Shown piece by piece: positions 8,508 through 16,912 of a stretch of 64,000 nt of DNA (position 1 is the stretch's first letter; the number at the start of each line of letters is the position of its first letter). Location: contig NZ_BJWH01000012.1 in the NCBI RefSeq assembly GCF_007990265.1, forward strand, positions 59,421 through 123,420, written 5' to 3'. The position numbers were made by a program, and so were the translations under genes. The DNA is from Cellulomonas terrae. Lineage in GTDB: Bacteria; Actinomycetota; Actinomycetes; Actinomycetales; Cellulomonadaceae. The notes under the pieces were generated by a model. That model was not told where the DNA came from, did not search any database, and saw only the letters and a program-made list of their open reading frames with translations.

Positions 8508-10559
8508 ATGGCAGCGACGCCGAGGATCCGCACCGTGGCGCTGCTGGGCGCCGTCGGGTCGGGCAAGACGACTCTCACGGAGGCCCTGCTGCACCGGGCC
8601 GGCGTGCTGACCCGGACCGGCCGCGTCGAGGACGGCTCGACAGTGAGCGACCACGAGCCGGAGGAGATCGCGCGCGGCATCTCCCTGGGCCTCGGCGTCG
8701 CCCCCTTTCCGTGGACCGCGACCGACGGCAACGCGTACGACGTGACGTTGCTGGACACCCCCGGGTCGGCGGACTTCGCGGGGTCGGTCGACGCGGCGCT
8801 CGCCGCGGCGGACCTGGCGCTGATCGTGGTCAGCGCGGTCGACGGGGTGCAGGCCGGCACGCACACGGCCTGGCGGCTCGCGGCCGACGCCGGGCTGCCG
8901 CGCATGGTCGTCGTCACCAAGGAGGACAAGGCGCGGGCGGACTTCCGGCACGTGCTGGCGGACCTGCGCGCGGCGTTCGGCGACGGGCTGGTCCCCCTCG
9001 AGCTGCCGCTGGGCGAGGAGACCGCGTTCACGGGCGTCGCCGACGTGCTCAGCGAGGAGGGCCTCGCGTACGACGGCGACGGCCACCACCACACGGAGGC
9101 GCTGCCGGCGGGCCTCGCCGACGAGGAGCACCGGCTGCACGACGAGATCACCGAGGAGATCGTCGCGCACGACGACGACCAGCTCGAGCGGTACCTGTCG
9201 GGCGAGGTGCCGACCCCGCAGGAGCTGGAGACCACGCTCGCGCACGAGGTCCTCGCGGGCGAGGCGTTCCCGGTCGTCATGGCGTCGGGGGTCACCGGGG
9301 TGGGCGTCGACCGGCTGGCGGACCTGCTGTGCGAGCTGGGGCCGTCACCGTCGGACCGGACCGCGCGCGTGCAGGCGGGGAAGACCGAGGTCGAGGTCGC
9401 CGCCGACCCGGCCGGCCCGACGCTGCTGTACGCGTTCCGGACGCTCGCCGACCCGTTCGTCGGTCAGGTGACCATGTTCCGCGTCCTGTCCGGCACGGTC
9501 CGCAACGGCGACCGGCTGCTCAACACGGCGACCCGCACGGAGGAGCGCATCCCCGGGCTGTTCCGGCTGCGCGGCAAGGAGCACCTGCCGGTCGACGCGG
9601 TGCCGGCGGGGCAGATCGGTGCCGTCGCCAAGCTCACGGGCACCCCGTCGGGGACCCTGCTGGCGGAGCGGACCGGGCCGGGCGCGTCGATGACCGCCCG
9701 GCCCCCGCGCGAGCGGGCGACCGTGTACGCGCTCGCCCTCGCACCGCTCACCCAGTCCGACGACGACCGCCTCTCCGCCGCGCTGGCCCGGCTGACCGCC
9801 GAGGACCCCACGCTGCGCGTGGACCGGTCCGGTGACAGCACGGTCCTGCGCGGCCTCGGCGACACCCACCTGACCGTGGCCCTGGAGCGGCTGGCCCGCG
9901 TGTTCGGGGTGCACGTGAGCACGTCGCCGGTGCCCGTCGGGTACCGGGAGACGATCCGGAAGCCGGTCGAGGCCGAGGGCAAGGTCAAGAAGCAGTCGGG
10001 CGGGCACGGGCAGTTCGCCGTGGTGCAGCTGCGGGTCTCCCCGCTGCCGAGCGGGACCGGGTTCGAGTTCGTCGACGCGATCGTCGGCGGGGCGATCCCC
10101 CGCACCTACGTCCAGGCCGTGCACAAGGGGGTCGTCGAGGCGATGGCGTCCGGCGGTCCGCACGGGTACCCCGTGGTCGACCTGCGCGTCGAGGTCTACG
10201 ACGGCAAGTCGCACTCGGTGGACTCCTCCGACATGGCGTTCCGGACGGCCGCCGCGACCGGTGTCCGCGAGGCTCTGCACGCGGCCGGCACGACCGTCCT
10301 CGAACCGATCAGCCACGTGTCGGTCACGGTGCCGATGGCGGCGCAGGGCGACGTGATGAGCGACCTGTCCGCCCGCCGCGGTCACATCAACGCGACCACG
10401 TCCCTCGACGACGGCCTGGTGCTCATCGAGGCGTCCGTGCCGGAGGCCGAGCTCGCCCGGTACGTGCTGGACCTGCGCTCGATCACCGGCGGCCGCGCGG
10501 AGCTGACCATCGAGCCCGACCGGTTCGAGGTCTGCCCCGACCACCTGGTCCCCGCGTGA
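8508..10559 (+). CDS. Elongation factor G-like protein EF-G2
   Basis: A 683-residue translational GTPase of the EF-G2/EF-G-like group. The G1 motif GAVGSGKT lies at residues 14-21, the G3 region reads LLDTPGSADF, and the domain IV segment GGHGQFAVVQL is present, followed by the domain V region VTVPMAAQGDVMSDLSARRGH. Canonical EF-G has AHIDAGKT and an NKxD G4 motif; here the P-loop is divergent and G4 reads TKEDK. Family members generally do not replace the essential EF-G. The ATG at 8508 is preceded by GGGGAG. Its last codons overlap the next gene (GTGA), so the two are probably coupled. Confidence 0.88.
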   Translation: MAATPRIRTVALLGAVGSGKTTLTEALLHRAGVLTRTGRVEDGSTVSDHEPEEIARGISLGLGVAPFPWTATDGNAYDVTLLDTPGSADFAGSVDAALAAADLALIVVSAVDGVQAGTHTAWRLAADAGLPRMVVVTKEDKARADFRHVLADLRAAFGDGLVPLELPLGEETAFTGVADVLSEEGLAYDGDGHHHTEALPAGLADEEHRLHDEITEEIVAHDDDQLERYLSGEVPTPQELETTLAHEVLAGEAFPVVMASGVTGVGVDRLADLLCELGPSPSDRTARVQAGKTEVEVAADPAGPTLLYAFRTLADPFVGQVTMFRVLSGTVRNGDRLLNTATRTEERIPGLFRLRGKEHLPVDAVPAGQIGAVAKLTGTPSGTLLAERTGPGASMTARPPRERATVYALALAPLTQSDDDRLSAALARLTAEDPTLRVDRSGDSTVLRGLGDTHLTVALERLARVFGVHVSTSPVPVGYRETIRKPVEAEGKVKKQSGGHGQFAVVQLRVSPLPSGTGFEFVDAIVGGAIPRTYVQAVHKGVVEAMASGGPHGYPVVDLRVEVYDGKSHSVDSSDMAFRTAAATGVREALHAAGTTVLEPISHVSVTVPMAAQGDVMSDLSARRGHINATTSLDDGLVLIEASVPEAELARYVLDLRSITGGRAELTIEPDRFEVCPDHLVPA

Positions 10560-10909
10560 GCGAACCCGAGATCGCCGAGCTGACCCGCCTCGTCCGGGAG
10601 TTCAGCACCGAACGCGACTGGCAGCAGTTCCACGACCCGAAGTCGGTGATCCTCGCGCTCGTCGGGGAGGTCGGCGAGCTGGCCGAGCTGTTCCAGTGGG
10701 TGCCCGCGCACGAGGCGGTCGAGCGGTTCTCGTCGCCGGACCGGCACGAGCGCGTCGCCGAGGAGATGGCCGACGTCCTCGTCTACCTCGTGTGCCTGGC
10801 CGACGTCCTGGGGGTCGACCTGGGCGAGGCCGCGCGGGCCAAGCTGGCCGCGTCGCACGAGCGGTTCGCGGCCGACCAGGTCCGGGGTGTCGCCCCGCAC
10901 AAGCCGTAG
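10556..10909 (+). CDS. MazG-like nucleotide pyrophosphohydrolase (dCTPase/RS21-C6 type)
   Basis: A 117-residue all-alpha NTP pyrophosphatase. The metal-binding pattern ExxE-(n)-ExxD is visible as EVGELAE followed by EEMADVLVYL. Short single-domain members of this group hydrolyse non-canonical or surplus dNTPs to monophosphates, cleansing the nucleotide pool; dCTP analogues are typical substrates of the RS21-C6 branch. The exact substrate cannot be read from sequence. The GTG start overlaps the EF-G2 stop and a tRNA-modification-type gene begins 10 bases downstream, so all three are likely one transcript. Confidence 0.85.
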   Translation: MSEPEIAELTRLVREFSTERDWQQFHDPKSVILALVGEVGELAELFQWVPAHEAVERFSSPDRHERVAEEMADVLVYLVCLADVLGVDLGEAARAKLAASHERFAADQVRGVAPHKP

Positions 10910-10919
10910 CCTCGTCCCC

Positions 10920-11540
10920 ATGGCCCGGTACTTCGACGTCCACCCCGAGAACCCCCAGCCGCGGTCGATCGCGCAGGTGGTCGAGCTGCTCCGCAACGAC
11001 GCGCTCATCGCCTACCCGACCGACTCCTGCTACGCGCTCGGCGCCCGCATCGACAACCACGCCGGGGTGGACCGCATCCGCACCATCCGGCACCTCGACG
11101 ACCGGCACCACTTCACGCTCGTCTGCGCCGACTTCGCACAGCTCGGGCAGCTGGTGCACCTGGACAACAGCGCGTTCCGGGCCATCAAGGCCGTGACCCC
11201 CGGCCCGTACACGTTCATCCTCCCGGCCACCCCCGAGGTGCCCCGCCGCCTGGCGCACGCCAAGAAGCGGTCCGTCGGCGTGCGCATCCCCGACCACCCG
11301 GTGGCGCAGGCGATCCTGCGCGAGCTCGGCGAACCCCTCCTGTCCAGCACCCTGCTCATGCCCGGCGCCGAGTGGCCGATGGTCGAGGGCTGGCAGATCA
11401 AGGAGGAGCTGGACCTGGTGCTCGACGCCGTCGTCGACGCCGGCGACTGCGGCACCGAGCCCACCACGGTCGTCGACTGGACGGAAGGCGCTCCCGAGGT
11501 CGTCCGCGTCGGTGCAGGCGACCCGGACCGCTTCAGCTGA
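10920..11540 (+). CDS. yciO: YciO-type Sua5/YrdC/YwlC family protein
   Basis: A 206-residue protein, the same length as E. coli YciO and similar to it throughout, including YFDVHPENPQPR, AYPTDSCYALG, HFTLVC and the C-terminal VREGVGD-like VVRVGAGD. The fold binds ATP and RNA and is shared with threonylcarbamoyl-AMP synthases that make the t6A modification of tRNA. YciO members are less active or differ in role, so the exact reaction is uncertain. The ATG at 10920 aligns with the family start; a longer in-frame start would overlap the upstream gene. Confidence 0.87.
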   Translation: MARYFDVHPENPQPRSIAQVVELLRNDALIAYPTDSCYALGARIDNHAGVDRIRTIRHLDDRHHFTLVCADFAQLGQLVHLDNSAFRAIKAVTPGPYTFILPATPEVPRRLAHAKKRSVGVRIPDHPVAQAILRELGEPLLSSTLLMPGAEWPMVEGWQIKEELDLVLDAVVDAGDCGTEPTTVVDWTEGAPEVVRVGAGDPDRFS

Positions 11541-11547
11541 GGCGGCC

Positions 11548-12024
11548 GTGGCACACGTCGGGGTGGTCGGGCCGTCGTCTGCCGACGAGCGCGAGCTCGA
11601 CGAGGCCGAGTCGCTCGGGCGCGGGCTGGCCGAGCGCGGGCACGTCGTGGTCTGCGGCGGGCTCGGCGGGGTCATGGAGGCCGTCGCGCGGGGGTCCGCC
11701 CGTGCCGGTGGGACCGTCCTCGGTCTGCTGCCCGGGACCGACCGGGCGGACGCGAACCCGTACGTCACGGTCGCCGTCCCGACCGGCCTCGGCGAGCTGC
11801 GCAACGGTCTGCTGGTGCGGTCCTGCGACGTCGTCGTCAGCGTCGGCGGGTCCTGGGGAACGCTCAGCGAGACGGCGCTCGCGGTGCGCACGGGCGTGCC
11901 CGTGATCGCGATCTCGGGGTGGATCCTCACGACCCGGGACGGGCGGGAGATCGACGACGGGCCGCGGTCGGTGTCGTCGGCCGGCTCGGCCCTCGACCTG
12001 CTCGACAGGATGCTCGACGCCTAG
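11548..12024 (+). CDS. LOG-like Rossmann protein (TIGR00725 family)
   Basis: A 158-residue Rossmann-fold protein with the LOG/DprA-like nucleotide-binding pattern: CGGLGGVMEAVARG and SVGGSWGTLSE, the latter matching the PGGxGTxxE signature with Gly for Pro. TIGR00725 proteins are of this length and of unknown function; relatives are cytokinin-type phosphoribohydrolases and molybdenum-cofactor carriers. The GTG at 11548 gives the usual length; another GTG at 11512 would overlap yciO by 29 bases. Confidence 0.72.
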   Translation: MAHVGVVGPSSADERELDEAESLGRGLAERGHVVVCGGLGGVMEAVARGSARAGGTVLGLLPGTDRADANPYVTVAVPTGLGELRNGLLVRSCDVVVSVGGSWGTLSETALAVRTGVPVIAISGWILTTRDGREIDDGPRSVSSAGSALDLLDRMLDA

Positions 12025-12100
12025 CCGAGCTCGGTGATCGGGGGCCTCCCCCGCGGCCGCCGCCGCGCCCGTCGACAGCCGACGGCCGTACGGTGCTGGT

Positions 12101-12868
12101 GTGAACGAGCCGCACGACAGCGCGTCCCGGGTGCCGTCGACCGCCGACGACGTCGCCCGTGCCGCCGCCGCGGCACCCGACCTCGCGGCACTCGACGCCG
12201 TCGTCCCGCAGTGCCGTGCGTGCCCGCGGCTCGTCGCGTGGCGCGAGCTCGTCGGCGTCGAGAAGCGGGCGGCGTTCCGCGACGAGACGTACTGGGCGCG
12301 GCCGGTCCCGGGGTTCGGCGACCCGGAGGCGCAGGTGCTCGTCGTCGGCCTGGCCCCCGCGGCGCACGGTGCCAACCGCACCGGCCGGATGTTCACCGGC
12401 GACCGGTCGGGCGACTTCCTCTTCGCGGCGATGCACCGCACGGGGTTCGCGTCGCAGGCCACGTCGACGTCGCGCGACGACGGCCTCACCCTCACGGACG
12501 TCCGCGTCACGGCTCCGGTCCGGTGCGCCCCGCCCGCCAACGCGCCCACGCCGCAGGAGCGGCGCACGTGCGGGCCGTTCCTCGGCCGGGAGCTGGCTCT
12601 CGTCCGCCCCCGGGTCGTCGTGGTGCTCGGCGGCTTCGGGTGGCAGGCGCTGCTCACGACGCTGGCCGAGCAGGGCTGGGCGGTGCCCCGTCCGCGGCCT
12701 GCGTTCGGCCACGGCGTGGAGCTCGTCCTCGCCGGACCCGACGGTGCCGAGCTCGTGCTCCTCGGCTGCTTCCACGTCAGCCAGCAGAACACCTTCACCG
12801 GTCGGCTGACGCCACAGATGCTCGACGCGGTCCTGGTTCGCGCACGGGCACTTTGTTCGTCGCTCTAA
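12101..12868 (+). CDS. udgB: Family 5 uracil-DNA glycosylase (UdgB)
   Basis: A 255-residue base-excision repair enzyme that removes uracil and other deaminated bases from DNA. Motif 1 of family 5 is clear (GLAPAAHG then NRTGRMFTGD, residues 83-101). Four cysteines expected to ligate the 4Fe-4S cluster are at C38, C41, C142 and C157, and motif 2 reads HVSQQN with H225. Family 5 is common in high-GC actinobacteria, which need strong defence against cytosine deamination. The GTG start is 76 bases after the LOG-like gene. Confidence 0.9.
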   Translation: MNEPHDSASRVPSTADDVARAAAAAPDLAALDAVVPQCRACPRLVAWRELVGVEKRAAFRDETYWARPVPGFGDPEAQVLVVGLAPAAHGANRTGRMFTGDRSGDFLFAAMHRTGFASQATSTSRDDGLTLTDVRVTAPVRCAPPANAPTPQERRTCGPFLGRELALVRPRVVVVLGGFGWQALLTTLAEQGWAVPRPRPAFGHGVELVLAGPDGAELVLLGCFHVSQQNTFTGRLTPQMLDAVLVRARALCSSL

Positions 12869-12882
12869 GAAAGTCGTAGGGT
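12853..12882 (+). promoter_or_regulatory. Candidate promoter for the glycosidase-like gene
   Basis: TTGTTC (12853-12858) and TAGGGT (12877-12882) are separated by 18 bases, with the TANNNT-type -10 common in actinomycetes. It overlaps the end of udgB and lies about 28 bases before the GTG of the next gene. Read by eye only. Confidence 0.35.
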
Positions 12883-12910
12883 GTGCTCCTCGACGATCGA
12901 AGGAGACGGC

Positions 12911-13858
12911 GTGGGCGACCTCGGCTACGTGGCAGGCATGACGTGGGGCTGGACCGGGGTGCGCGGCACCTGGGGAGGTCCCGACGCCGTGCGGTCGATG
13001 GATCTCATGGTCGAGCGGCTCGGCGTGAGCTGGACCGCGATCACCCTCGCCGCCCTCCAGGACCACCCGCAGTCGACCCGGATCCAGTTCCGGGACGAGC
13101 CCACGGTCACCGACGACGAGGTCCGGTGGGCCGTCCGGGAGGCCAAGGCACGCGGCCTGAAGGTCTGCCTGAAGCCCGTCGTCAACGTCCGGAACGGGAC
13201 GTGGCGCGCGCACATCAACTTCTTCGACCTCGACGTCCCCCCGGAGCCGAAGTGGTCCGAGTGGTTCGCCAGCTACACGGAGTTCATCGTCCACCACGCG
13301 CGCATCGCGGCCGAGGAGGGCGCCGAGATGCTCTGCATCGGCTGCGAGATGGTGCAGACCGACCGCCGCGAGGCCGAGTGGCGTGCGCTGGTCGCCGAGG
13401 TCCGGGCGGTCTACGACGGCCTGGTCACGTACAACTGCGACAAGTACCAGGAGGACCACGTCGGCTGGTGGGACGCCGTCGACGTCATCTCGTCGTCCGG
13501 GTACTACCCCGTGAACGACTGGGAGAACCAGCTCGACCGCATCGAGCCCGTCGTGACCGCCGTCGGCAAGCCGTTCTTCTTCATGGAGGCCGGCTGCCCC
13601 AGCCGCGTCGGCTCCCCCGCCCTGCCCAACGACTGGAACCTGCGCGGCGCCCCGTCCGAGCAGGCGCAGGTCGACTGGTACGAGGCGGCGTTCACCGCGT
13701 GCGCGCGCCGCGACTGGGTCTCCGGCTTCATGCTCTGGGACTGGCCGGCGAAGCTCTACGACGAGGCCGACGCGCCCACGGACGACGACTACTGCATGTT
13801 CGGCAAGGCCGCCGAGGGCGTCGTGCGACGGGCCTTCACGGACGCGCAGCGGCGCTAG
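12911..13858 (+). CDS. Predicted TIM-barrel glycoside hydrolase (GH113-like)
   Basis: A 315-residue cytoplasmic protein that looks like a retaining TIM-barrel glycosidase, closest in style to family GH113 (beta-mannanase-like). Strand-end acidic residues expected for acid/base and nucleophile are E146 in LCIGCEM and E226 in FMEAGCPS; aromatic residues lining the barrel are abundant (WGWTGVRGTW, GYYPVNDW, FMLWDWPAK). No signal peptide was seen, so an intracellular oligosaccharide is the likelier substrate. The GTG at 12911 follows AGGAG at 12901. The last four bases (CTAG) are also the stop of the convergent gene. The family call is inference. Confidence 0.62.
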   Translation: MGDLGYVAGMTWGWTGVRGTWGGPDAVRSMDLMVERLGVSWTAITLAALQDHPQSTRIQFRDEPTVTDDEVRWAVREAKARGLKVCLKPVVNVRNGTWRAHINFFDLDVPPEPKWSEWFASYTEFIVHHARIAAEEGAEMLCIGCEMVQTDRREAEWRALVAEVRAVYDGLVTYNCDKYQEDHVGWWDAVDVISSSGYYPVNDWENQLDRIEPVVTAVGKPFFFMEAGCPSRVGSPALPNDWNLRGAPSEQAQVDWYEAAFTACARRDWVSGFMLWDWPAKLYDEADAPTDDDYCMFGKAAEGVVRRAFTDAQRR

Positions 13859-14907
13859 GTGCGTAGCGGATCAGCGAGCTCCGCTCGGAGCAGCTCCAGG
13901 TACCGCTCGCCGCCGGCCCGCACCCGACGCCGCACCGATCGCGCCTCCGACGGGTGGGTCCCCTCCCGCACCGTGAGGCACACGCGCACGCCGTCCCCCT
14001 CGGGCTCGATCGAGATCTCCCGACGGGCGGCGTGCGCCGCGTCCGTCGACAGCGTGCGCCACACGACCGCCCGCCCCGGCAGCAGCGCGACGACGCGCCA
14101 GAACAGGACCGTCGAACCCTGCTGCCCGGGGCACAGGAGGACGCCCACCAGCTCGCCGGGCTCGCCGCGGAGAGACCCCGGCACCGAGAAGCTGGCGGCG
14201 CGGTCGTCGGGCACCGGCACGAAGCGGTCGGCGTCGGCGACGACCGCCCAGGCCGCCTGCGGGGTCGCCTGGACGACGGCCTCCACCGACACCTCGACGT
14301 CGACGTGCCGGTCGGCGACGCAGGGCCGGGTCACGCTCCAGGACTCGTCGAGCTCATCGCGGGCCAGGGCCGCAGCGACCCGCGCGACTCCCCGACGCAT
14401 CTCGTCGGCCAGCCCGTCGTGCTCTCGCGCCGCCGTGCCCGGGTGCGCCTCCGTGTCGACGTCCCACCGCAGGACGCAGGCGTCGTCGCCGTCGGGCGTC
14501 AGGGTGAGGGTGGACCGACTGGGGTGGGCGCTGCTGAGCGCGAACGTCACGTCCCGCCATCCCTCGACGAGCTCTCCCTGGGTGGAGAGGCGGCCGGTCC
14601 AGGCGCCGTCCGGGGCCCGCACGACGCAGCACCGGACGACCTCCTCCTCGCGACCGCGGGTGCTCGGCAGCGTGAACCCCAGGACGTGATCGGGCCCGCA
14701 CGTCACATGGCTCTCGCCCGCGACGAGCTCCCAGACCTCCGCGGCCGGGTGCGGGAGTCGCGCGTCGAACTGCACGATCAACGGGATGACGGGCAGACGA
14801 GCGTGGCGCTCGACCGCTGCCCGGAGCTCCGCGGCACGGCGCGCCGCCCATCGTCGGTCGAACCACTCCAGGCCTGCGTCCCACCACAGCCCGACCGGGT
14901 CGGACAT
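13855..14907 (-). CDS. Double SRPBCC (START-like) domain protein
   Basis: A 350-residue protein with two consecutive START/SRPBCC-like halves. The first (about residues 45-185) has VIPLIVQFDARLPHPAAEVWELV and the second (about 195-345) has EVSVEAVVQATPQAAWAVVADADRFVPVP, each the pattern of a hydrophobic-ligand-binding helix-grip fold. No catalytic residues or signal peptide were recognised, so ligand and role are unknown. The ATG at 14907 was chosen because the longer frame runs through the RDD gene. It lies 46 bases after the RDD gene stop on the same strand. Confidence 0.6.
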   Translation of the reverse strand: MSDPVGLWWDAGLEWFDRRWAARRAAELRAAVERHARLPVIPLIVQFDARLPHPAAEVWELVAGESHVTCGPDHVLGFTLPSTRGREEEVVRCCVVRAPDGAWTGRLSTQGELVEGWRDVTFALSSAHPSRSTLTLTPDGDDACVLRWDVDTEAHPGTAAREHDGLADEMRRGVARVAAALARDELDESWSVTRPCVADRHVDVEVSVEAVVQATPQAAWAVVADADRFVPVPDDRAASFSVPGSLRGEPGELVGVLLCPGQQGSTVLFWRVVALLPGRAVVWRTLSTDAAHAARREISIEPEGDGVRVCLTVREGTHPSEARSVRRRVRAGGERYLELLRAELADPLRT

Positions 14908-14953
14908 CCTCACGACGGCGCAGCGACCGAGCGAGCGCCGTCCGTCCGGGACG

Positions 14954-15676
14954 TCACCGGACGACGACCGACTTCGTGAGCTTGTCCGAGAAGGTCTGGC
15001 GCTTGCCGTCCCACAACGGCCACAGGTACCCGAGGTAGAGGATGCCGTCGACGTAGTGCGCGACGTCGCGCACGAACGCCATCCACACGCCGATCGGCTC
15101 ACCCGTGACGTCGCGCTGCAGCGTCAGGCCGACCGCCTTCTTGCCCCACGACTGCCCCGTGCGGCCCGCGCGCACCCAGCGGTTCCACGCCCACAGCACC
15201 AGGGTCACCAGCGCGCCGATGCCGAACGCGAGCGCCCCGGTGGAGGTGGGCTGGCTGCTCGCGTTGCCGTAGGCGTCGACGCCCGGGACCGACGTCGTCG
15301 ACATGACCAGCAGGCCCAGGAGGTACGGGACGATCGCCAGCGAGTCGAGCAGGTACGCGCCGACCCGCTGGATCCAGTGGGCGTAGGTGAACCCGGCGCC
15401 GAAGCCCGGGTACCCCGGGAAGGCGTGGACGGGAGCGCCGTAGACCGGCCCTCCGAGCGGGGGCGCGCCGTACGGGGGCATCGTCGCGTACGCCGGCACG
15501 GGCTGGCCGTACGCAGGCTGGCCGTACGGAGGCTGGCCGTACGCAGGCTGGCCGTACGGAGGCTGGCCGTACGCAGGCTGGCCGTACGCGGGCTGGCCGT
15601 ACGGAGGCTGGCCGGCGGGGTTCGAGGGCTGCCATCCCGCGCCCGGGTGCTGCTGGTACGGATCCTGGTTGCTCAC
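14954..15676 (-). CDS. RDD-family membrane protein with YGQP-repeat N-terminus
   Basis: A 240-residue integral membrane protein. The first ~90 residues are Pro/Gly/Gln/Tyr-rich, with PYGQP and AYGQP repeated eight times, and should be a disordered cytoplasmic tail. The remainder is an RDD domain: IQRVGAYLLDSL with the conserved Arg and Asp, then TGQSWGKKAVGL and ISDRLTGTVVV-like FSDKLTKSVVV, with about three membrane helices. RDD proteins are of mixed or unknown function, often transport-related. The GTG start is supported by AGGAG five bases upstream. The double-SRPBCC gene follows. Confidence 0.85.
   Translation of the reverse strand: MSNQDPYQQHPGAGWQPSNPAGQPPYGQPAYGQPAYGQPPYGQPAYGQPPYGQPAYGQPVPAYATMPPYGAPPLGGPVYGAPVHAFPGYPGFGAGFTYAHWIQRVGAYLLDSLAIVPYLLGLLVMSTTSVPGVDAYGNASSQPTSTGALAFGIGALVTLVLWAWNRWVRAGRTGQSWGKKAVGLTLQRDVTGEPIGVWMAFVRDVAHYVDGILYLGYLWPLWDGKRQTFSDKLTKSVVVR
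15501..15613 (-). repeat. 15-bp tandem repeat encoding the YGQP tail
   Basis: About seven and a half copies of a 15-bp unit (GGCTGGCCGTACGSA on the plus strand) run head to tail inside the RDD gene. Each copy encodes five residues (PYGQP or AYGQP), so copy-number changes stay in frame. Confidence 0.9.
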
Positions 15677-16037
15677 GCTTCTCCTGTGCGGGGGGACCAC
15701 CGACGGAGCGGCCGTCGGCGGGTGTGCCGCCTCCCCATCGACACGTCCGTGCACCGGGTTGAGCGCCGTCACACGGATGCGCTCGGCGCCGTCTCCAGAA
15801 CCCGGCACAGGCTCGCAGGTCGGACGGCGGTCGGGCCCCCGCGCATCTGCACGGAGCGGACCAGGCGCAGTACCGCGGGCAGAGGGTTCGGGGCCGAGCT
15901 GGCGGGGCGGACGGTGGATGGTCGCGAGCGGAGGAGTCGAACCTCCCGAGGCAGGCCCGTCGCGGACCCGCCGGCGACCTGCGCCCGCGGGGACCAGGGT
16001 GGGGTCCGGGCGGACGATCCGGCCAGTGATTTCCTGG
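15677..16037. other. Intergenic gap of 361 bases with a tRNA-like remnant
   Basis: The stretch between the TetR stop and the RDD start holds no convincing protein gene. The only structure seen is the tRNA 3'-end-like sequence at 15919-15946. The rest is GC-rich sequence with no recognisable site. Confidence 0.6.
15919..15946 (-). pseudogene. tRNA 3'-end-like fragment (T arm, acceptor strand, CCA)
   Basis: On the minus strand a perfect T arm (GGAGG, loop TTCGACT, CCTCC) is followed by seven bases GCTCGCG, a discriminator A and CCA, exactly the layout of a tRNA 3' end. No matching CGCGAGC 5' acceptor strand or anticodon arm could be found at tRNA distance upstream; the nearest is CGCGGGC, about five bases too close. 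It is therefore a remnant, such as one left at an attachment site, or chance similarity. Confidence 0.35.
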
Positions 16038-16811
16038 TCAGTCCAGCGTGATGCGCAGGCCGACGCCCGCGGCCGCCGTGGCGATCGTGACGTCGAAGAA
16101 CCGTGCGTGGTCGTCGGCGACGCGGTGCAGGTGGCCGAACAGCTCGACGGAGATCGCGCCGACGAGGGACGTGAACAGCGTCCCCGAGCGGACCGCGATC
16201 CGGGCGACCTCGTCGGACACGGTCGTCGGGTCGGTGAAGCCCGCGGTGGCGAGCGCCTCGGGTGCCATCCGCCCGGTGGGGTCGAAGTCGGGTCCGGCCG
16301 GGTCGAGGGTCCCTCCGTCGGCCGCCGCCATGAGCAGGCCGATGATGACCCCCCACAGGCGCACGGCCGGGCGCACCGTGTCGTCGGGGGCGCGATAGCC
16401 GCGGACCGGGGTGCCGTAGATGAGCTCGAACGAGTACGGCTGGTCGAGGGCCCACCGCCGCACGGCGCGCGCGACCTCCAGCCACGTCTGCGCGGGGTCG
16501 CGGTCCGCGTCGGCCGCGGCCGTCTCGGCAACCTCGCCGACGGCGTCGTACGCCTCGATGATCAGCAGCGTGAGCAGCGCGTCGCGCGAGGGGACGTAGC
16601 GGTAGACCGCCGACGACGCCATACCGAGGTCGCGGGCGACAGCCCGCAGGCTCAGCGCCGCTGACCCGTCGCTCTCGAGGCGGGCGCGGGCCGCGGCGAG
16701 CAGCTCGGCCATGACCTCGGCGCGGGCTCGTTCGCGGGCGCCGAGCGCAGGCCTCGTCGGCTCGGGGCCGTCGTCGTCTGCGCGCAGCGGCGGTCTCGTC
16801 GACGTGGTCAC
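16038..16811 (-). CDS. TetR-family transcriptional regulator
   Basis: A 257-residue repressor-type protein. The DNA-binding domain lies at about residues 25-75 (LSLRAVARDLGMASSAVYRYV with a typical TetR recognition helix). The C-terminal ligand domain has the pattern of TetR_C_33/WHG-type domains (FELIYGTPVRGY, VELFGHLHRV). It is divergent from a reductase gene across a 121-bp gap containing three related palindromes, so it probably represses itself and the reductase-LLM pair in response to an unknown ligand. The GTG at 16811 was picked because upstream codons run into the shared regulatory region. Confidence 0.87.
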   Translation of the reverse strand: MTTSTRPPLRADDDGPEPTRPALGARERARAEVMAELLAAARARLESDGSAALSLRAVARDLGMASSAVYRYVPSRDALLTLLIIEAYDAVGEVAETAAADADRDPAQTWLEVARAVRRWALDQPYSFELIYGTPVRGYRAPDDTVRPAVRLWGVIIGLLMAAADGGTLDPAGPDFDPTGRMAPEALATAGFTDPTTVSDEVARIAVRSGTLFTSLVGAISVELFGHLHRVADDHARFFDVTIATAAAGVGLRITLD

Positions 16812-16845
16812 GGACGCCAGTGTGCCTGCTCCGTCGACAAACTGC

Positions 16846-16912
16846 GAGCACTGCTCTTGTTTGGGTGAGCGGCTTGTGCGAGCATTGCTCACATCAGAGA
16901 GCGGTGCTCTCG
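16846..16912. promoter_or_regulatory. Three palindromic operator candidates between tetR and the reductase gene
   Basis: Three related dyads are present: GAGCACTGCTC (16846-16856), GAGCATTGCTC (16881-16891) and GAGAGCGGTGCTCTC (16898-16912). The first two share TGCGAGCAYTGCTC and their starts are 35 bases apart. The third has 6-bp perfect arms. Their place between divergent genes fits binding sites for the adjacent TetR regulator. Confidence 0.6.

Noticed and set aside
15501..15613. CRISPR-like array from regular repeats
   Set aside because: The units are contiguous 15-mers with no spacers and encode the YGQP tail of the RDD protein.
15919..15989. A complete tRNA gene on the minus strand
   Set aside because: The 5' acceptor candidate CGCGGGC is one base off and too close (about 67 bases), and no D arm or anticodon arm can be folded.
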